Shown: in pieces, positions 44,172 to 53,527 of the stretch
Layout of the letters: every line of letters begins with the position of its first letter
Numbering within the stretch: the stretch's first letter is position 1
Assembly: GCA_030427385.1 (NCBI GenBank)
Contig: JAUHWR010000001.1
Coordinates: 682,001 to 746,000, forward strand
Direction of reading: 5' to 3'
Source: Alphaproteobacteria bacterium
Lineage (GTDB): Bacteria; Pseudomonadota; Alphaproteobacteria; Micavibrionales; Micavibrionaceae
DNA length: 64,000 nt
Notes under the pieces: generated by a model
What the model saw: only the letters and a program-made list of their open reading frames with translations
What the model was told of the DNA's origin: nothing
Database searches by the model: none
Program-made: the position numbers and the translations under genes

Positions 44172-45455
44172 ATGTTACAAGATAAAGACCGCATATTTAC
44201 CAACCTTTACGGATTTGAGTCCTTTTCTCTGGATGCTGCAAAAAAGCGCGGGGATTGGGATAAAACAAAAGATCTTATTTTTAAAGGTAAGGAATGGATC
44301 ATTGAGGAAATGAAGGCATCCGGCTTGCGTGGTCGCGGCGGGGCAGGTTTCCCAACGGGGATGAAGTGGTCGTTTATGCCTAAAGAAAATACCGGAAAGC
44401 CGCATTATCTCGTAATTAACGCCGATGAGTCGGAGCCAGGAACATGCAAAGACCGTGAAATCATGCGTCATGACCCACATAAATTGATTGAAGGGGCGTT
44501 GATTGCGTCTTTTGCGATGGGGGCACATCATGCATATATTTATATTCGAGGCGAATTTTACGATGAGGCTTCGAATTTATATAAAGCAATTTTAGAGGCG
44601 CGAGAAGCGGGATTACTTGGCAAGAATGCGGCTGGCTCGGGATGGGATTTTGATATTACTCTTCATCGCGGCGGCGGGGCATATATTTGCGGTGAGGAAA
44701 CGGCGCTGCTCGAATCTTTAGAAGGTAAAAAAGGACAGCCACGAAATAAACCGCCATTTCCGGCTATGGCGGGGCTTTATTCTTGCCCCACTACAATTAA
44801 TAATGTTGAAACCATCGCGGTTGTACCAACTATTTTACGCCGCGGCGGATCTTGGTTTGCGGGCTTTGGCGGAGATGAGAAGAATACAGGTACAAAGCTA
44901 TTTTGTATTTCAGGGCATGTCGAGCAACCTTGCGTTGTTGAAGAGGAAATGGGCATTACCCTGAAAGAGCTTTTGGAAAAACATGCCGGCGGTGTGCGCG
45001 GCGGCTGGGATAATTTGAAGGCTGTAATTCCGGGAGGATCCTCTACGCCGATGCTGCCGAAAGCTATTTGTGACACACAGATTATGGATTTTGATAATTT
45101 GCGTAGCGCGGGCAGTGGTTTAGGAACGGCAGGCGTTATCGTGATGGATAAATCAACTGATGTTATTTATGCCATCGCCAGATTATCACATTTTTATATG
45201 CACGAAAGTTGTGGTCAATGCACCCCATGCCGCGAGGGGACAGGATGGTTATGGCGCGTAATGACCCGCATGGTCAAGGGCGATGCCACCATTGAAGAAA
45301 TTGACATGTTGTGGGATGTCTCAAAAGAAATCGAAGGCCACACCATTTGCGCGCACGGTGATGCATCGGCTTGGCCCATCCAAGGGTTAATCCGCCATTT
45401 CAGACCGGAAATGGAAGCGCGGATTATTGAGTATCGTAAGCAAGCTGCGGCTTAA
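44172..45455 (+). CDS. nuoF: NADH-quinone oxidoreductase subunit F
   Basis: NuoF is the 51-kDa subunit that binds NADH and FMN and carries the N3 [4Fe-4S] cluster. It is 427 residues long. [13 protein letters not shown] near residue 57 and the glycine-rich [14 protein letters not shown] near residue 170 bind the cofactors. The cluster ligands are [12 protein letters not shown] near residue 347 plus the Cys of H-T-I-C-A-H-G near 394. nuoE is elsewhere in the window; nuoG follows after two unrelated genes. Confidence 0.97.
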   Translation: MLQDKDRIFTNLYGFESFSLDAAKKRGDWDKTKDLIFKGKEWIIEEMKASGLRGRGGAGFPTGMKWSFMPKENTGKPHYLVINADESEPGTCKDREIMRHDPHKLIEGALIASFAMGAHHAYIYIRGEFYDEASNLYKAILEAREAGLLGKNAAGSGWDFDITLHRGGGAYICGEETALLESLEGKKGQPRNKPPFPAMAGLYSCPTTINNVETIAVVPTILRRGGSWFAGFGGDEKNTGTKLFCISGHVEQPCVVEEEMGITLKELLEKHAGGVRGGWDNLKAVIPGGSSTPMLPKAICDTQIMDFDNLRSAGSGLGTAGVIVMDKSTDVIYAIARLSHFYMHESCGQCTPCREGTGWLWRVMTRMVKGDATIEEIDMLWDVSKEIEGHTICAHGDASAWPIQGLIRHFRPEMEARIIEYRKQAAA

Positions 45456-45479
45456 TTATAAAATTTTTAAAGGGTGATC

Positions 45480-45803
45480 ATGCCAATTATTAAGATAGAA
45501 TTTGATGACAAAATGATTTCTACTTCTGAAATCACGCCGTTATGCCGCGCGATTAGAGATATTGTTTCAGATGAAACTGAAATTAAAGAAGTTATGGTCT
45601 ATGCGAATACCGCCCTTATCAAGGTGCAGGTCGATCCCATTGAAATTTTTATTGAAATGTCGGCAAGCATCATGGAAAAGCATCCGAACTTAACTGACGC
45701 TGTAAAAAGTAAGATCATAACGTGGAAAAACGAAAACAATTTTAAATTACCAATTAACCTCACGCTGATCCCAATGAAGTGGGAAATGGCAATTGGACTT
45801 TAA
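45480..45803 (+). CDS. Tautomerase/MIF-superfamily-like small protein
   Basis: The ATG at 45480 has an AAAGGGTG ribosome site upstream and gives a 107-residue protein whose second residue is proline (M-P-I-I-K-I-E-F). After Met removal that proline would be N-terminal, as in 4-oxalocrotonate tautomerases and CHMI. A beta-alpha-beta-beta-alpha-beta order is plausible. Family assignment rests on this pattern alone, so it is tentative. It lies between nuoF (24 bases) and the YpfJ-type gene. Confidence 0.45.
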   Translation: MPIIKIEFDDKMISTSEITPLCRAIRDIVSDETEIKEVMVYANTALIKVQVDPIEIFIEMSASIMEKHPNLTDAVKSKIITWKNENNFKLPINLTLIPMKWEMAIGL

Positions 45804-45851
45804 AGTGTTCATGGCGTAAATAAGCCGTATCATAAAAAGATAGATCTTAGT

Positions 45852-46685
45852 ATGCGTTGGAAAAATAGTCGTCGCAGTCAAAATATCGAAAACCGCCGCG
45901 GCGTTGGTGGCAAGACGATCATTGGCGGCGGGGGAACTATGTTTGCTATTGCGGCGATTGTGTTTTTCCTCGGCGGAGATCCGACCCCTTATTTAGTTGA
46001 GGGTGTTCAGCAGACAATATCTTACAACCAAGCGGCACCGCTTTCTGAAGAAAAAGAACGCGAATATACGGAATTTACATCACGTGTTCTGGCGGGGACG
46101 GAGGATGTATGGAGACAAAAGTTTTCTAAATTTGGGCACGCATATGTTGATCCAAAATTAGTTATGTTTTCAGGAAATGTGCAATCTGCCTGCGGCGGCG
46201 CCAATGCCGCAATGGGACCGTTTTACTGTCCGATAGATCAAAAGGTTTATCTTGATTTAGGTTTCTTTGAGGAATTACAAACACGCCATAATGCACCGGG
46301 TGATTTCGCACAGGCTTATGTGATTGCACATGAAGTTGGACATCATGTGCAAACAATTCTTGGGATATCGGCAGAAAATATGAAGCAACGACAAGTAAGT
46401 TCACAGACGGAGGCAAATCGTCTTTCCGTTGAATTTGAATTGCAGGCAGATTGTTTGTCGGGAATTTGGGCGCGTCATTTGAATCAAACCGGATTGCAAT
46501 TGGAAGATGGTGATATAAATGAGGCGATGAATGCCGCTAGCCAGATTGGGGATGATACATTGCAAAAGAAAACCCGAGGGATGGTTGTGCCAGATTCTTT
46601 TACACACGGCTCTGCGTCACAACGTCAAAACGCCTTTATGCGCGGATATCAGGACGGGACATTGAAGGCTTGCGGAATTCAGTAA
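45852..46685 (+). CDS. YpfJ-family neutral zinc metallopeptidase-like membrane protein
   Basis: The 277-residue protein begins with a short basic region (M-R-W-K-N-S-R-R-S-Q-N-I-E), a G-G-G-G-T-M linker and a membrane helix at about 32-48. The peptidase-like part has H-E-V-G-H-H-V-Q near residue 160 and E-L-Q-A-D-C-L-S-G-I-W near residue 199 (third ligand), then G-S-A-S-Q-R. This is the YpfJ family; substrates are unknown. It is the second gene between nuoF and nuoG. Confidence 0.9.
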   Translation: MRWKNSRRSQNIENRRGVGGKTIIGGGGTMFAIAAIVFFLGGDPTPYLVEGVQQTISYNQAAPLSEEKEREYTEFTSRVLAGTEDVWRQKFSKFGHAYVDPKLVMFSGNVQSACGGANAAMGPFYCPIDQKVYLDLGFFEELQTRHNAPGDFAQAYVIAHEVGHHVQTILGISAENMKQRQVSSQTEANRLSVEFELQADCLSGIWARHLNQTGLQLEDGDINEAMNAASQIGDDTLQKKTRGMVVPDSFTHGSASQRQNAFMRGYQDGTLKACGIQ

Positions 46686-46809
46686 AAATCTTGAGCGATG
46701 TTATAATCAAATGCGTATATTTTTTTATGAAAGACTAAAAGCCCTTCGCATGTTTTGATCTTCGTGTTAAAAAAATACAGTAATAACTCTATGAAGATGA
46801 CGATTAGCT

Positions 46810-48906
46810 ATGCCCACATTAAAAATTAACGGAACAGATATTGAAGTAGAAAAAGGCACCAGCATTTTGCAAGCGGCGGAGCTACTTGGTGTTGAGATTC
46901 CGCATTTTTGCTACCATGGGCGCCTATCGGTTCCGGCAAATTGCCGGATGTGTCTGGTTGAAGTAAAGGGCGGGCCGCCTAAGCCTGCCGCGTCATGTGC
47001 GATGGCATGCGCCGATGGCATGGAAGTCGAGACCGAGTCCGATATGGTACATAAGGCACGCAAGGGCGTCATGGAAATGTTATTGATAAACCATCCGCTG
47101 GATTGTCCGATTTGTGATCAGGGCGGGGAATGTGATTTGCAGGATCAAGCCGTTGCCTATGGCTATGACCGTAGCCGTTATGCCGAAAATAAGCGTGCCG
47201 TTCCCAATAAGGAACTAGGGCCGTTAATTAAAACGGTTATGACGCGCTGTATTAATTGTACGCGCTGTGTACGTTTTGGCGAAGAAGTTGCGGGCGTGAC
47301 CACATTGGGTCAGTTACATCGCGGCGAAGATGCCGAGATCGGCACATTTATTGAACAAGCCGTCGATACGGAATTATCAGGGAATATGGTTGATATTTGC
47401 CCGGTTGGCGCATTAACTAATAAGCCCTATGCATTTAAAGCCCGCCCTTGGGAGCTTGTTAAAACACAAAGTATTGATGTTATGGATGCTGTCGGATCAA
47501 ACATTCGCGTTGATAGCCGAAGCGGAGAAGTCTTACGTATTTTGCCACGTTTACATGAGGATGTGAATGAGGAATGGATTTCCGATAAAACACGACACGC
47601 TTATGATGGTTTGACTAAACGTCGTTTGGATCGCCCTTGGATTCGTAACGCCAAAACCAATAAGTTGGAAGAGGCAACCTGGAGTGAAGCTTTTTCTTAC
47701 ATTGCTGAGAATCTGCAAAATATAAATGGTAATGAGATTGCGGCTTTGGTCGGCGATTTATGTGATCTTGAATCAGTGGTTGCCTTAAAAGATATGATGG
47801 AAAAATTGGGCGCGCCTCATTTGGATTGTCGTACAGATGGAACAACGTATGATCCCGCTAACCGTAGTGGGTATTTATTTAATACAGGAATTACAGGCAT
47901 TGAGGATGCTGATACGATTTTGATTGTGGGGGCAAACCCACGTCATGAAGCAACTATGATTAATGCAAGAATTCGTAAAAATTGGTTGGATAAGCGTACG
48001 AAGATCGGCGTGATAGGTACAAATCTGGATTTGACATACCCATATGAACATTTGGGTGAAACATTAGGTGATTTTGAAACTCTCTCAAAAGCGCGTAGCG
48101 GCTTTGCCAAAACATTTAAGGATGCGGAGCGTCCGATGATTATTTTCGGCAATAATCTATTTGTAGGTAAAGATGGCGCGGCTATACAGGCATTTACCTA
48201 TGGGCTTGCCGAGAAAATGGGCGTGATAAAAGAGGGATGGAATGGATTAAATATTCTTCATAATGCGGCATCGCGTGTGGGGGCATTGGACGTTGGGTTT
48301 ATTCCTCAAAATGGTGGTAAAAACTTTGCGGATATTATCGCCGGAACTAAGGATGGCTCCGTTAAAGCGCTATATTTAATGGGCGTGGATGAATTTGAGG
48401 CACGATCCGATATCGGCTGGAATACGTTTGTAATATATCAAGGTCATCACGGTGACAAAGGTGTGGAAGTCGCAGATGTGGTGTTACCTGGTGCGGCCTA
48501 TACTGAAAAAGATGGAATGTATGTCAATCTTGAGGGACGGGTTCAACATGGCTGGAAAGCGGTTTTTCCACCAGGTGACGCAAAGGAAGACTGGAAGATT
48601 TTACGTGCTTTATCCGAATATATTTTAACAGAGCCATTGTCATATGATACGGCGTCGCAGTTACATAAACGCATGTTTGAACAATGGCCACATTTGGCAA
48701 AAGAAGATGAAATAACCCCAAGTGCTTTTGAGAATATTGGGAGTAAGGCAGACTTAACTAAAAAACGCATGTCTGAAAAATTAGGCATTCAAATTTCAAA
48801 GGCTACATATTATAAAACCAATGCTATTGCGCGCGCCTCGCATATTATGAGCGCCTGTGAGCAGGCCTTTGTTGCTGATCACAAATTTAAAGAAGCAGCA
48901 GAATAA
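46810..48906 (+). CDS. nuoG: NADH-quinone oxidoreductase subunit G
   Basis: NuoG is the 75-kDa peripheral-arm subunit that passes electrons through several iron-sulphur clusters. It is 698 residues long. The N-terminal [2Fe-2S] domain has C-Y-H-G-R-L, then C-R-M-C near residues 34-49. The His-Cys cluster region has D-C-P-I-C-D-Q-G-G-E-C-D-L-Q, and M-T-R-C-I-N-C-T-R-C-V-R-F lies near residue 145. The C-terminal part is the inactive molybdopterin-oxidoreductase fold, as in other alphaproteobacteria. Confidence 0.97.
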   Translation: MPTLKINGTDIEVEKGTSILQAAELLGVEIPHFCYHGRLSVPANCRMCLVEVKGGPPKPAASCAMACADGMEVETESDMVHKARKGVMEMLLINHPLDCPICDQGGECDLQDQAVAYGYDRSRYAENKRAVPNKELGPLIKTVMTRCINCTRCVRFGEEVAGVTTLGQLHRGEDAEIGTFIEQAVDTELSGNMVDICPVGALTNKPYAFKARPWELVKTQSIDVMDAVGSNIRVDSRSGEVLRILPRLHEDVNEEWISDKTRHAYDGLTKRRLDRPWIRNAKTNKLEEATWSEAFSYIAENLQNINGNEIAALVGDLCDLESVVALKDMMEKLGAPHLDCRTDGTTYDPANRSGYLFNTGITGIEDADTILIVGANPRHEATMINARIRKNWLDKRTKIGVIGTNLDLTYPYEHLGETLGDFETLSKARSGFAKTFKDAERPMIIFGNNLFVGKDGAAIQAFTYGLAEKMGVIKEGWNGLNILHNAASRVGALDVGFIPQNGGKNFADIIAGTKDGSVKALYLMGVDEFEARSDIGWNTFVIYQGHHGDKGVEVADVVLPGAAYTEKDGMYVNLEGRVQHGWKAVFPPGDAKEDWKILRALSEYILTEPLSYDTASQLHKRMFEQWPHLAKEDEITPSAFENIGSKADLTKKRMSEKLGIQISKATYYKTNAIARASHIMSACEQAFVADHKFKEAAE

Positions 48907-48958
48907 CCATCGCTCATAATTTGCTTGCTTTGATTTAAGACATCTAAAGGATAAAAAA

Positions 48959-49342
48959 ATGTTCGCGCACGTTTCAATCGGAGTGTCTGATTTTCAAAAA
49001 TCATTAGAGCTATATGATGCGGTAATGATTGCATTGGGCTATGAGCGTTTATTTGGCGATGAAGAAGATAACTTTATGGCTTATGGCCCCGAGGAAAGCT
49101 TTTTTATTATTAATACACCAATGGCACCGGAACGGGGCGATGTTACATTCAACAATGGCGGGCATATATGTTTGAATGCATCTACTAGGGAAAAAGTGGA
49201 TGCTTTTTACAAGGCGGCTATCAAGATTGGCGCAAAAGACGGCGGCGCGCCGGGCATCCGCCCGCATTATTCCAAAGATTACTATGCGGCGTTTATTTTC
49301 GACTTTGATGGAAATAAAATCGAAGTTATGGCGCGCGCATAG
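48959..49342 (+). CDS. VOC-family (glyoxalase-like) protein
   Basis: The 127-residue protein has the paired beta-alpha-beta-beta-beta units of the vicinal oxygen chelate fold: M-F-A-H-V-S-I-G-V-S-D-F with His4 at the metal position, H-I-C-L-N-A near residue 63, and Y-A-A-F-I-F-D-F-D-G-N-K-I-E-V at the C-terminus with the ligand Glu. Substrate is unknown; many relatives act on small thiols or aromatics. TAAAGGAT is the ribosome site. Confidence 0.85.
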   Translation: MFAHVSIGVSDFQKSLELYDAVMIALGYERLFGDEEDNFMAYGPEESFFIINTPMAPERGDVTFNNGGHICLNASTREKVDAFYKAAIKIGAKDGGAPGIRPHYSKDYYAAFIFDFDGNKIEVMARA

Positions 49343-49357
49343 ATAAAAATCGTTGGT

Positions 49358-50368
49358 CTAGGTTCCAGTATTGACGTTTTGCTTTACCGCCTCATTTAAA
49401 AATTCAGAATAATTGATCAAAGGACGTGGCCCCATGTGGGATATTACTTCGGCCGCAGCCAAAGCGCCCAGTTTTCCACATTCATCTAACGGCATACCTT
49501 GGGTGTATCCATAAAGGAATCCAGCCGCATATTGATCACCCGCACCGGTCGTATCGACCAATTTTGTCGGGGCGGCTTCGATGATATATTGTTGATCTTT
49601 TGAAACAATGACGGATCCTTTTTCGCTACGCGTCAGGCAGGCGATCTCACATTTTCCGGCAACGATTTGCGCGGCATCTTCGAATGAATTGACCTGATAG
49701 AGTGATTTAATCTCATCCTCATTGGCGAATAGAATATCAACATGATTTTGAACTAAATCTTTAAAATCCTCACGGTGACGTTCAACACAAAATGGGTCGG
49801 ACAAGGTAAGTGATACTTTGTGACCTGCGGCATGTGCGATTTCGCCCGCTTTAATAAAGGCATTCTTTGCATGGGGCGGATCGAATAAATATCCTTCCAA
49901 ATAAGTGACCGCCGAAGAAGAAATGATATCAATATCAATATCATTTGGGCAAAGCTCTACGCCTGCGCCCAAATATGTATTCATAGTACGCTGTGCATCC
50001 GGTGTTATAAGTACCATGCAACGCCCGGTTGCCGGGCCAATTGCCAAAGGTTGTGTTTCATAATCCAAGCCAAGATCACGCAAATCTTTTGCGAATGTTT
50101 TGCCCACGGCATCATCGGCGACTTTACCGATAAAAGCACCTTTTCCCCCGAAAGATGCAAATCCCGCCATCGTATTTGCTGCAGAGCCGCCACCTGTCTC
50201 GGCCTCTGGTTTCATGGCGGCATAAATTTCAACAGCGCGTGTTTCCTCAATTAATTGCATAATGCCTTTTTCCATGCCCATCTGGCTTATAAAGGAATCA
50301 TCAACTTTAGATAGGGCATCAACCATGGCGTTACCAATTCCGGTAAGGGCGTATTTAGGTTCGGACAT
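49358..50368 (-). CDS. PfkB-family sugar/nucleoside kinase, adenosine kinase-like
   Basis: This 336-residue ribokinase-fold enzyme phosphorylates a sugar or nucleoside with ATP. The N-terminal G-G-G-S-A-A-N-T near residue 58 binds the substrate. D-T-T-G-A-G-D-Q-Y-A-A-G-F near residue 272 contains the anion hole and the catalytic Asp. The chain resembles adenosine kinases of alphaproteobacteria (G-I-G-N-A-M-V-D near residue 10). Exact substrate is inferred. It diverges from the TetR gene, 81 bases apart. Confidence 0.88.
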   Translation of the reverse strand: MSEPKYALTGIGNAMVDALSKVDDSFISQMGMEKGIMQLIEETRAVEIYAAMKPEAETGGGSAANTMAGFASFGGKGAFIGKVADDAVGKTFAKDLRDLGLDYETQPLAIGPATGRCMVLITPDAQRTMNTYLGAGVELCPNDIDIDIISSSAVTYLEGYLFDPPHAKNAFIKAGEIAHAAGHKVSLTLSDPFCVERHREDFKDLVQNHVDILFANEDEIKSLYQVNSFEDAAQIVAGKCEIACLTRSEKGSVIVSKDQQYIIEAAPTKLVDTTGAGDQYAAGFLYGYTQGMPLDECGKLGALAAAEVISHMGPRPLINYSEFLNEAVKQNVNTGT

Positions 50369-50449
50369 TAATTATTCTTTCATTGGTTTTATTTGAAACT
50401 TCATCTATGTGTATAAAAGTAGAACGTTATAAAGGCAACGGAGTTTATC

Positions 50450-51028
50450 ATGCCAAAGGTAAAAAAAGACATTTCCAAGCAAGAACTTGCCATTATTGCA
50501 ATTAATCTGGCGGGTGATATCGGATGGGGTAATATAAGGTTTCAAGATATCGCCGATGAAGCGGATATTTCGCTTGCAGATGTATCACGTCATTTTGATG
50601 ATAAGATCTGTATTTTATGTGCCTTTGGCAAATACATAGATCAGCGTACATTGGACGAAGTGGGCATCATTACCAAAGACGTGCCGGCACGGGAGCGTTT
50701 ATTTGATATTTTAATGACTCGTTTTGATGTTCTGAATGAACATAAAGATGGCGTGGTCTCGGTTCTACACTCCTTTAAATCCGACCCAAAACAGGCACTT
50801 ATCAGCTTACCGTATTTAGGGCGTTCCATGACATGGATGTTAGAGGCAGCAGGGCTTGATACAAATGGTATGCGCGGCGCTCTTCGGGTAATAGGACTAA
50901 AAGTTATTTATCTGAAAGCGTTAAGAGATTGGATGAATGATGAAACCGATGACATGCCCAAAACTATGGCATCATTGGATAAATCACTCGGTAAAGCAGA
51001 GGGCTTAGTAGAAAAATTTGGCCTCTAA
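50450..51028 (+). CDS. TetR-family transcriptional regulator
   Basis: The 192-residue protein has an N-terminal helix-turn-helix at about residues 10-55 (I-A-I-N-L-A, F-Q-D-I-A-D-E-A-D-I-S, V-S-R-H-F-D-D-K). A helical ligand domain follows, with W-M-N-D-E-T-D-D-M-P-K-T-M near residue 165. That stretch also resembles COQ9-like TetR relatives. Its target is unknown. The divergent PfkB-type kinase gene and its own promoter region are candidates. An ACGGAG ribosome site precedes the ATG. Confidence 0.85.
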   Translation: MPKVKKDISKQELAIIAINLAGDIGWGNIRFQDIADEADISLADVSRHFDDKICILCAFGKYIDQRTLDEVGIITKDVPARERLFDILMTRFDVLNEHKDGVVSVLHSFKSDPKQALISLPYLGRSMTWMLEAAGLDTNGMRGALRVIGLKVIYLKALRDWMNDETDDMPKTMASLDKSLGKAEGLVEKFGL

Positions 51029-51071
51029 AATTTAAACGTGCAAGTTGCTTCATCCGTGTTAAAACTAATTT

Positions 51072-51680
51072 ATGAAACTCATTCTTGCCTCTGAATTTGA
51101 CATTAGTTTTCACAAAACAAAAGAAATCATTAAACGAGAAGTTCAAGGAAAAGCAGCTTTATTTATTCCTACGGCGGCATATGGCGAAGGGGATGTGCCT
51201 GATCCTAAAACTTATAAAAAGCCATTTGAAGACATGGGGATGAGTGTTAATGAGTTTGATCTGAAAGATAAAAGCAATAAAGAGGTTGAGCTTGCCTTAA
51301 CGGACGTGTCTTTAATTTGCGTTTGTGGTGGCAATACATTTTATTTATTGGAACAAATGAATAAATGCGGTTTTAAAAATGTTCTTATAGACAAATTAGC
51401 AGCAGGCACAGTTTATGTAGGTTCAAGTGCTGGTTCAATTGTTATGTCGCCGGATATAGGTTTTATAAGTGAAATGGATTCTGCTGAAAAAGCAGATTTA
51501 CCAAATTATAAAGCTTTAAACTTAGTAGATTTTCTTTTTTTACCTCATTGTGATCATCCAGAAATGGGCAATGATGCTAACAAAATTATTCAAAATCATA
51601 ATATTGATAGCTATCCGCTCTATGCGATGAATGATGATCAAGCTATGTATGTTGAAAATAATATAATAAGGATTTTATAA
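51072..51680 (+). CDS. Peptidase E (S51 family, alpha-aspartyl dipeptidase-like)
   Basis: This 202-residue protein of the Ser51 clan has a class I glutamine amidotransferase-like fold. The nucleophile is the serine of Y-V-G-S-S-A-G-S-I-V near residue 118; the catalytic His is in F-L-P-H-C-D-H near residue 157. It probably cleaves Asp-X dipeptides, or acts as a cyanophycinase-like hydrolase. The HAD gene follows after 3 bases. Confidence 0.88.
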   Translation: MKLILASEFDISFHKTKEIIKREVQGKAALFIPTAAYGEGDVPDPKTYKKPFEDMGMSVNEFDLKDKSNKEVELALTDVSLICVCGGNTFYLLEQMNKCGFKNVLIDKLAAGTVYVGSSAGSIVMSPDIGFISEMDSAEKADLPNYKALNLVDFLFLPHCDHPEMGNDANKIIQNHNIDSYPLYAMNDDQAMYVENNIIRIL

Positions 51681-51683
51681 CTT

Positions 51684-52340
51684 ATGAAATACAACACCTT
51701 TCTATTTGATTTTGATGGCACTGTCGTCAATTCTATTGAGGCCATTGTTTTATCAATGTCAGAGAGCTTTCGTCATTTTGGCCATGAGCCACCATCGGAA
51801 ACCATTATCAAAAGCTATATAGGAATTCCATTGCATAAAATTCCCTATATTGATGTTTTGGCGAAGGATGGTATCAGCCCAGATCAATTGGTTACACAAT
51901 ATCGTAAAATATATGAAAGTAGCTATGGGCAAACGCATGTTTATGTATATGAAGGTATGAAAGATGCTCTGCTAGAATTGAAAAATAGAGGGGCCAAATT
52001 GGGCGTTGTTTCTAGTAAAATAACCGCGCCAATTTTGATGAATTTAAAAGGGACAGATATGGAAGGGATCTTTGATGTGATTATCGGCAGCGACCAAGTC
52101 ACGCAGTATAAGCCTTTCCCGGAAACAGTATTTTTATGTGCCCAAAAAATTGGATTGGAAGATGCGCGAAGAGCGCTGGTGATTGGGGATGCCATTCATG
52201 ATATCGAAATGGGGCAAAATGCTGCAATGGATACCTGCGCTGTTCCATGGGGTGCCGGCACAGAAGCCGATCTAAGGGCTTGTAAGCCAACATATTATGT
52301 TGAAGACGTTGAGGCGTTTAAAGCACTGGTTTTAAATTAA
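51684..52340 (+). CDS. HAD-family phosphatase (phosphoglycolate phosphatase-like)
   Basis: The 218-residue protein has the HAD motifs: I, F-D-F-D-G-T with the nucleophile Asp near residue 9; II, V-V-S-S-K near residue 110; III, the lysine in Y-K-P-F-P-E; and IV, G-D-A-I-H-D near residue 172. A helical cap lies between motifs I and II. The most similar characterised members hydrolyse phosphoglycolate or pyrophosphate; its own substrate is not known. It starts 3 bases after the peptidase gene. Confidence 0.9.
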   Translation: MKYNTFLFDFDGTVVNSIEAIVLSMSESFRHFGHEPPSETIIKSYIGIPLHKIPYIDVLAKDGISPDQLVTQYRKIYESSYGQTHVYVYEGMKDALLELKNRGAKLGVVSSKITAPILMNLKGTDMEGIFDVIIGSDQVTQYKPFPETVFLCAQKIGLEDARRALVIGDAIHDIEMGQNAAMDTCAVPWGAGTEADLRACKPTYYVEDVEAFKALVLN

Positions 52341-52345
52341 TGTTT

Positions 52346-53527
52346 TTAATCACGTAATCCCATTGCCTGTTTCATAAAAAACTTCTTGGCTATGGGCAGT
52401 TTAGATACAGTTTTTAGCCCAAAACGGCGAGCCATGCGGATGGGCGTGATGTTATTTGAAAACAATCTGTTCAATGTATCTGTGGCAAAAATCATGGCTG
52501 TATTATCGATTTTACGGGCACGTTCATATTCTTTTAATAACGCTTCGTTACCGGCATCGTCCGAATGGGAAATTAACTCAACAAGTTTTTTTACATCACG
52601 CAGACCAATGTTTAATCCTTGCCCCGCAATCGGATGAATGGCATGCGCGGCATCCGATATCAACGCCAATCTTTGCCCCGTATACTTTTCTGCATGGATC
52701 AGACCAAGCGGGTAAGATTGAAGAGGTCCGGCTCGTTTTACTTTGCCATAGAAATCAGGGAATAAATTCTGCAATGTTTTTTGAAATTCATCATCTGAGA
52801 GGTTCTTAGCTGACTTACGTTTTACTCCATGTTCTGTCCATACAATTGATGATCGGTGATTATTTTTGTCATCATCAATCATCGGTAAAATAGCAAAGGG
52901 GCCAGCACTGCGGAAATCTTCAATTGCAATATTATTATGGGGGTGCTCATGAGCAACAATACAAATGAGTGCTCGCTGATTATATTCCCAACCACGCGTG
53001 CGAATTTCTGCTTGATCCCGCACCCATGAGAAACGGCCATCCGCGCCAACAAGGAGATTGGCGGTTAAAATGTCTCCATTTGACAGGGAAACCTCCACTT
53101 GATCGGAGGATGTTTCAAATTTTTCTACAGATTGAGGCGCAAGGTGCGTTAGGTTTTCTTGATTTTTTGCCGCTTCAAACAAAGCGCGACGCACTAATCT
53201 GTTTTCAATGATATGTCCGAAATGATCTCCATTAACTTCATCTGATAAGAAATTAAGCAGGCTATCCGAACCATTATCGCTGATTTTAATTTCTTTGATC
53301 GGACATGCATCTTTAAGAATATCTTCCCATACACCAGCCATCGTCATGATTTCTGAGCCGCCCGCAGAGATTGCCACGGTACGTCCATCGAACTTTTCCG
53401 TTGCTTGTTTATGGGGATCATCACGGTCAATGCAGACGACTTTTTTACCTGTTTTCGCCAAACAAAGCGCCAGTGGAAGTCCGGCCATACCGCCGCCTAT
53501 GATTATGACGTCAAAATGATTACTCAT
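52346..53527 (-). CDS. ubiH: UbiH/UbiF/Coq6-family FAD monooxygenase
   Basis: This flavoprotein hydroxylates the ubiquinone ring. The 393-residue protein shows the N-terminal G-G-G-M-A-G-L-P-L dinucleotide motif, a V-G-A-D-G-R-F-S motif near residue 160, and R-L-A-L-I-S-D-A-A-H-A-I-H-P-I-A-G-Q-G-L-N near residue 290. The ring position is not determined by sequence alone, so the UbiH symbol marks the family. Its start overlaps the PhzF gene's stop by 4 bases. Confidence 0.9.
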   Translation of the reverse strand: MSNHFDVIIIGGGMAGLPLALCLAKTGKKVVCIDRDDPHKQATEKFDGRTVAISAGGSEIMTMAGVWEDILKDACPIKEIKISDNGSDSLLNFLSDEVNGDHFGHIIENRLVRRALFEAAKNQENLTHLAPQSVEKFETSSDQVEVSLSNGDILTANLLVGADGRFSWVRDQAEIRTRGWEYNQRALICIVAHEHPHNNIAIEDFRSAGPFAILPMIDDDKNNHRSSIVWTEHGVKRKSAKNLSDDEFQKTLQNLFPDFYGKVKRAGPLQSYPLGLIHAEKYTGQRLALISDAAHAIHPIAGQGLNIGLRDVKKLVELISHSDDAGNEALLKEYERARKIDNTAMIFATDTLNRLFSNNITPIRMARRFGLKTVSKLPIAKKFFMKQAMGLRD

